Shown one piece after another: positions 5,696-5,696 of a stretch of DNA of 5,696 nucleotides. This DNA comes from Methylomarinum sp. (GTDB lineage Bacteria; Pseudomonadota; Gammaproteobacteria; Methylococcales; Methylomonadaceae). Made by a program: the position numbers and the translations under genes. The DNA is taken from assembly GCA_013139755.1 (NCBI GenBank), contig WTAG01000639.1:1-5696 (forward strand). The letters run 5' to 3'. The notes under the pieces were generated by a model, which was not told the DNA's origin, searched no databases, and worked only from the letters and a program-made list of their open reading frames with translations. The stretch's first letter is position 1. Each line of letters begins with the position of its first letter.

Positions 5696-5696
5696 C

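Overview
The window reads as part of a surface-polysaccharide (O-antigen or capsule type) gene cluster from an AT-rich bacterium, most likely a low-GC gammaproteobacterium. That placement is inference. It rests on the Wzx flippase plus glycosyltransferase content, a hexapeptide acetyltransferase, and an IS5-type insertion sequence whose transposase resembles gammaproteobacterial members as I remember them. No housekeeping marker is present to fix the genus.

Every gene lies on the minus strand, so the reading order runs from high to low coordinates: the C-terminal half of a Wzx-type flippase (running off the right edge), a 450-residue putative GT-B-fold polysaccharide enzyme, a complete IS5-family element, a left-handed beta-helix O-acetyltransferase, a family 2 glycosyltransferase and a family 4 glycosyltransferase. 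Polysaccharide genes are tightly packed (1, 9 and 12 bases between neighbours), as in one operon. The last 54 bases on the left hold no gene I can support, and no stretch over 300 bases lacks a gene.

The insertion sequence (2477-3651, 1175 bp) is textbook-complete: imperfect terminal inverted repeats, an intact DDE transposase and a 4-bp TTAA target duplication. It landed exactly at the junction between two operon genes. The duplicated TTAA contains the stop codon of the 450-residue protein, so that gene is not shortened. The next gene originally appears to have started only 2 bases after that stop.

The main anomaly is that next gene, the acetyltransferase. Its open frame begins at 2385, but 30 codons in another frame (2470-2381) look like its missing N-terminus. 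The two frames would join exactly if one CA dinucleotide were added to a (CA)3 run at 2377-2382. The gene is therefore either frameshifted or now translated from an internal ATG with its own ribosome binding site.

Together the genes fit Wzx/Wzy-type repeat-unit synthesis: the glycosyltransferases add sugars on the inner membrane, the acetyltransferase decorates one, and Wzx flips the lipid-linked unit. No polymerase or nucleotide-sugar gene is visible. I see no defence system, CRISPR array or RNA gene.
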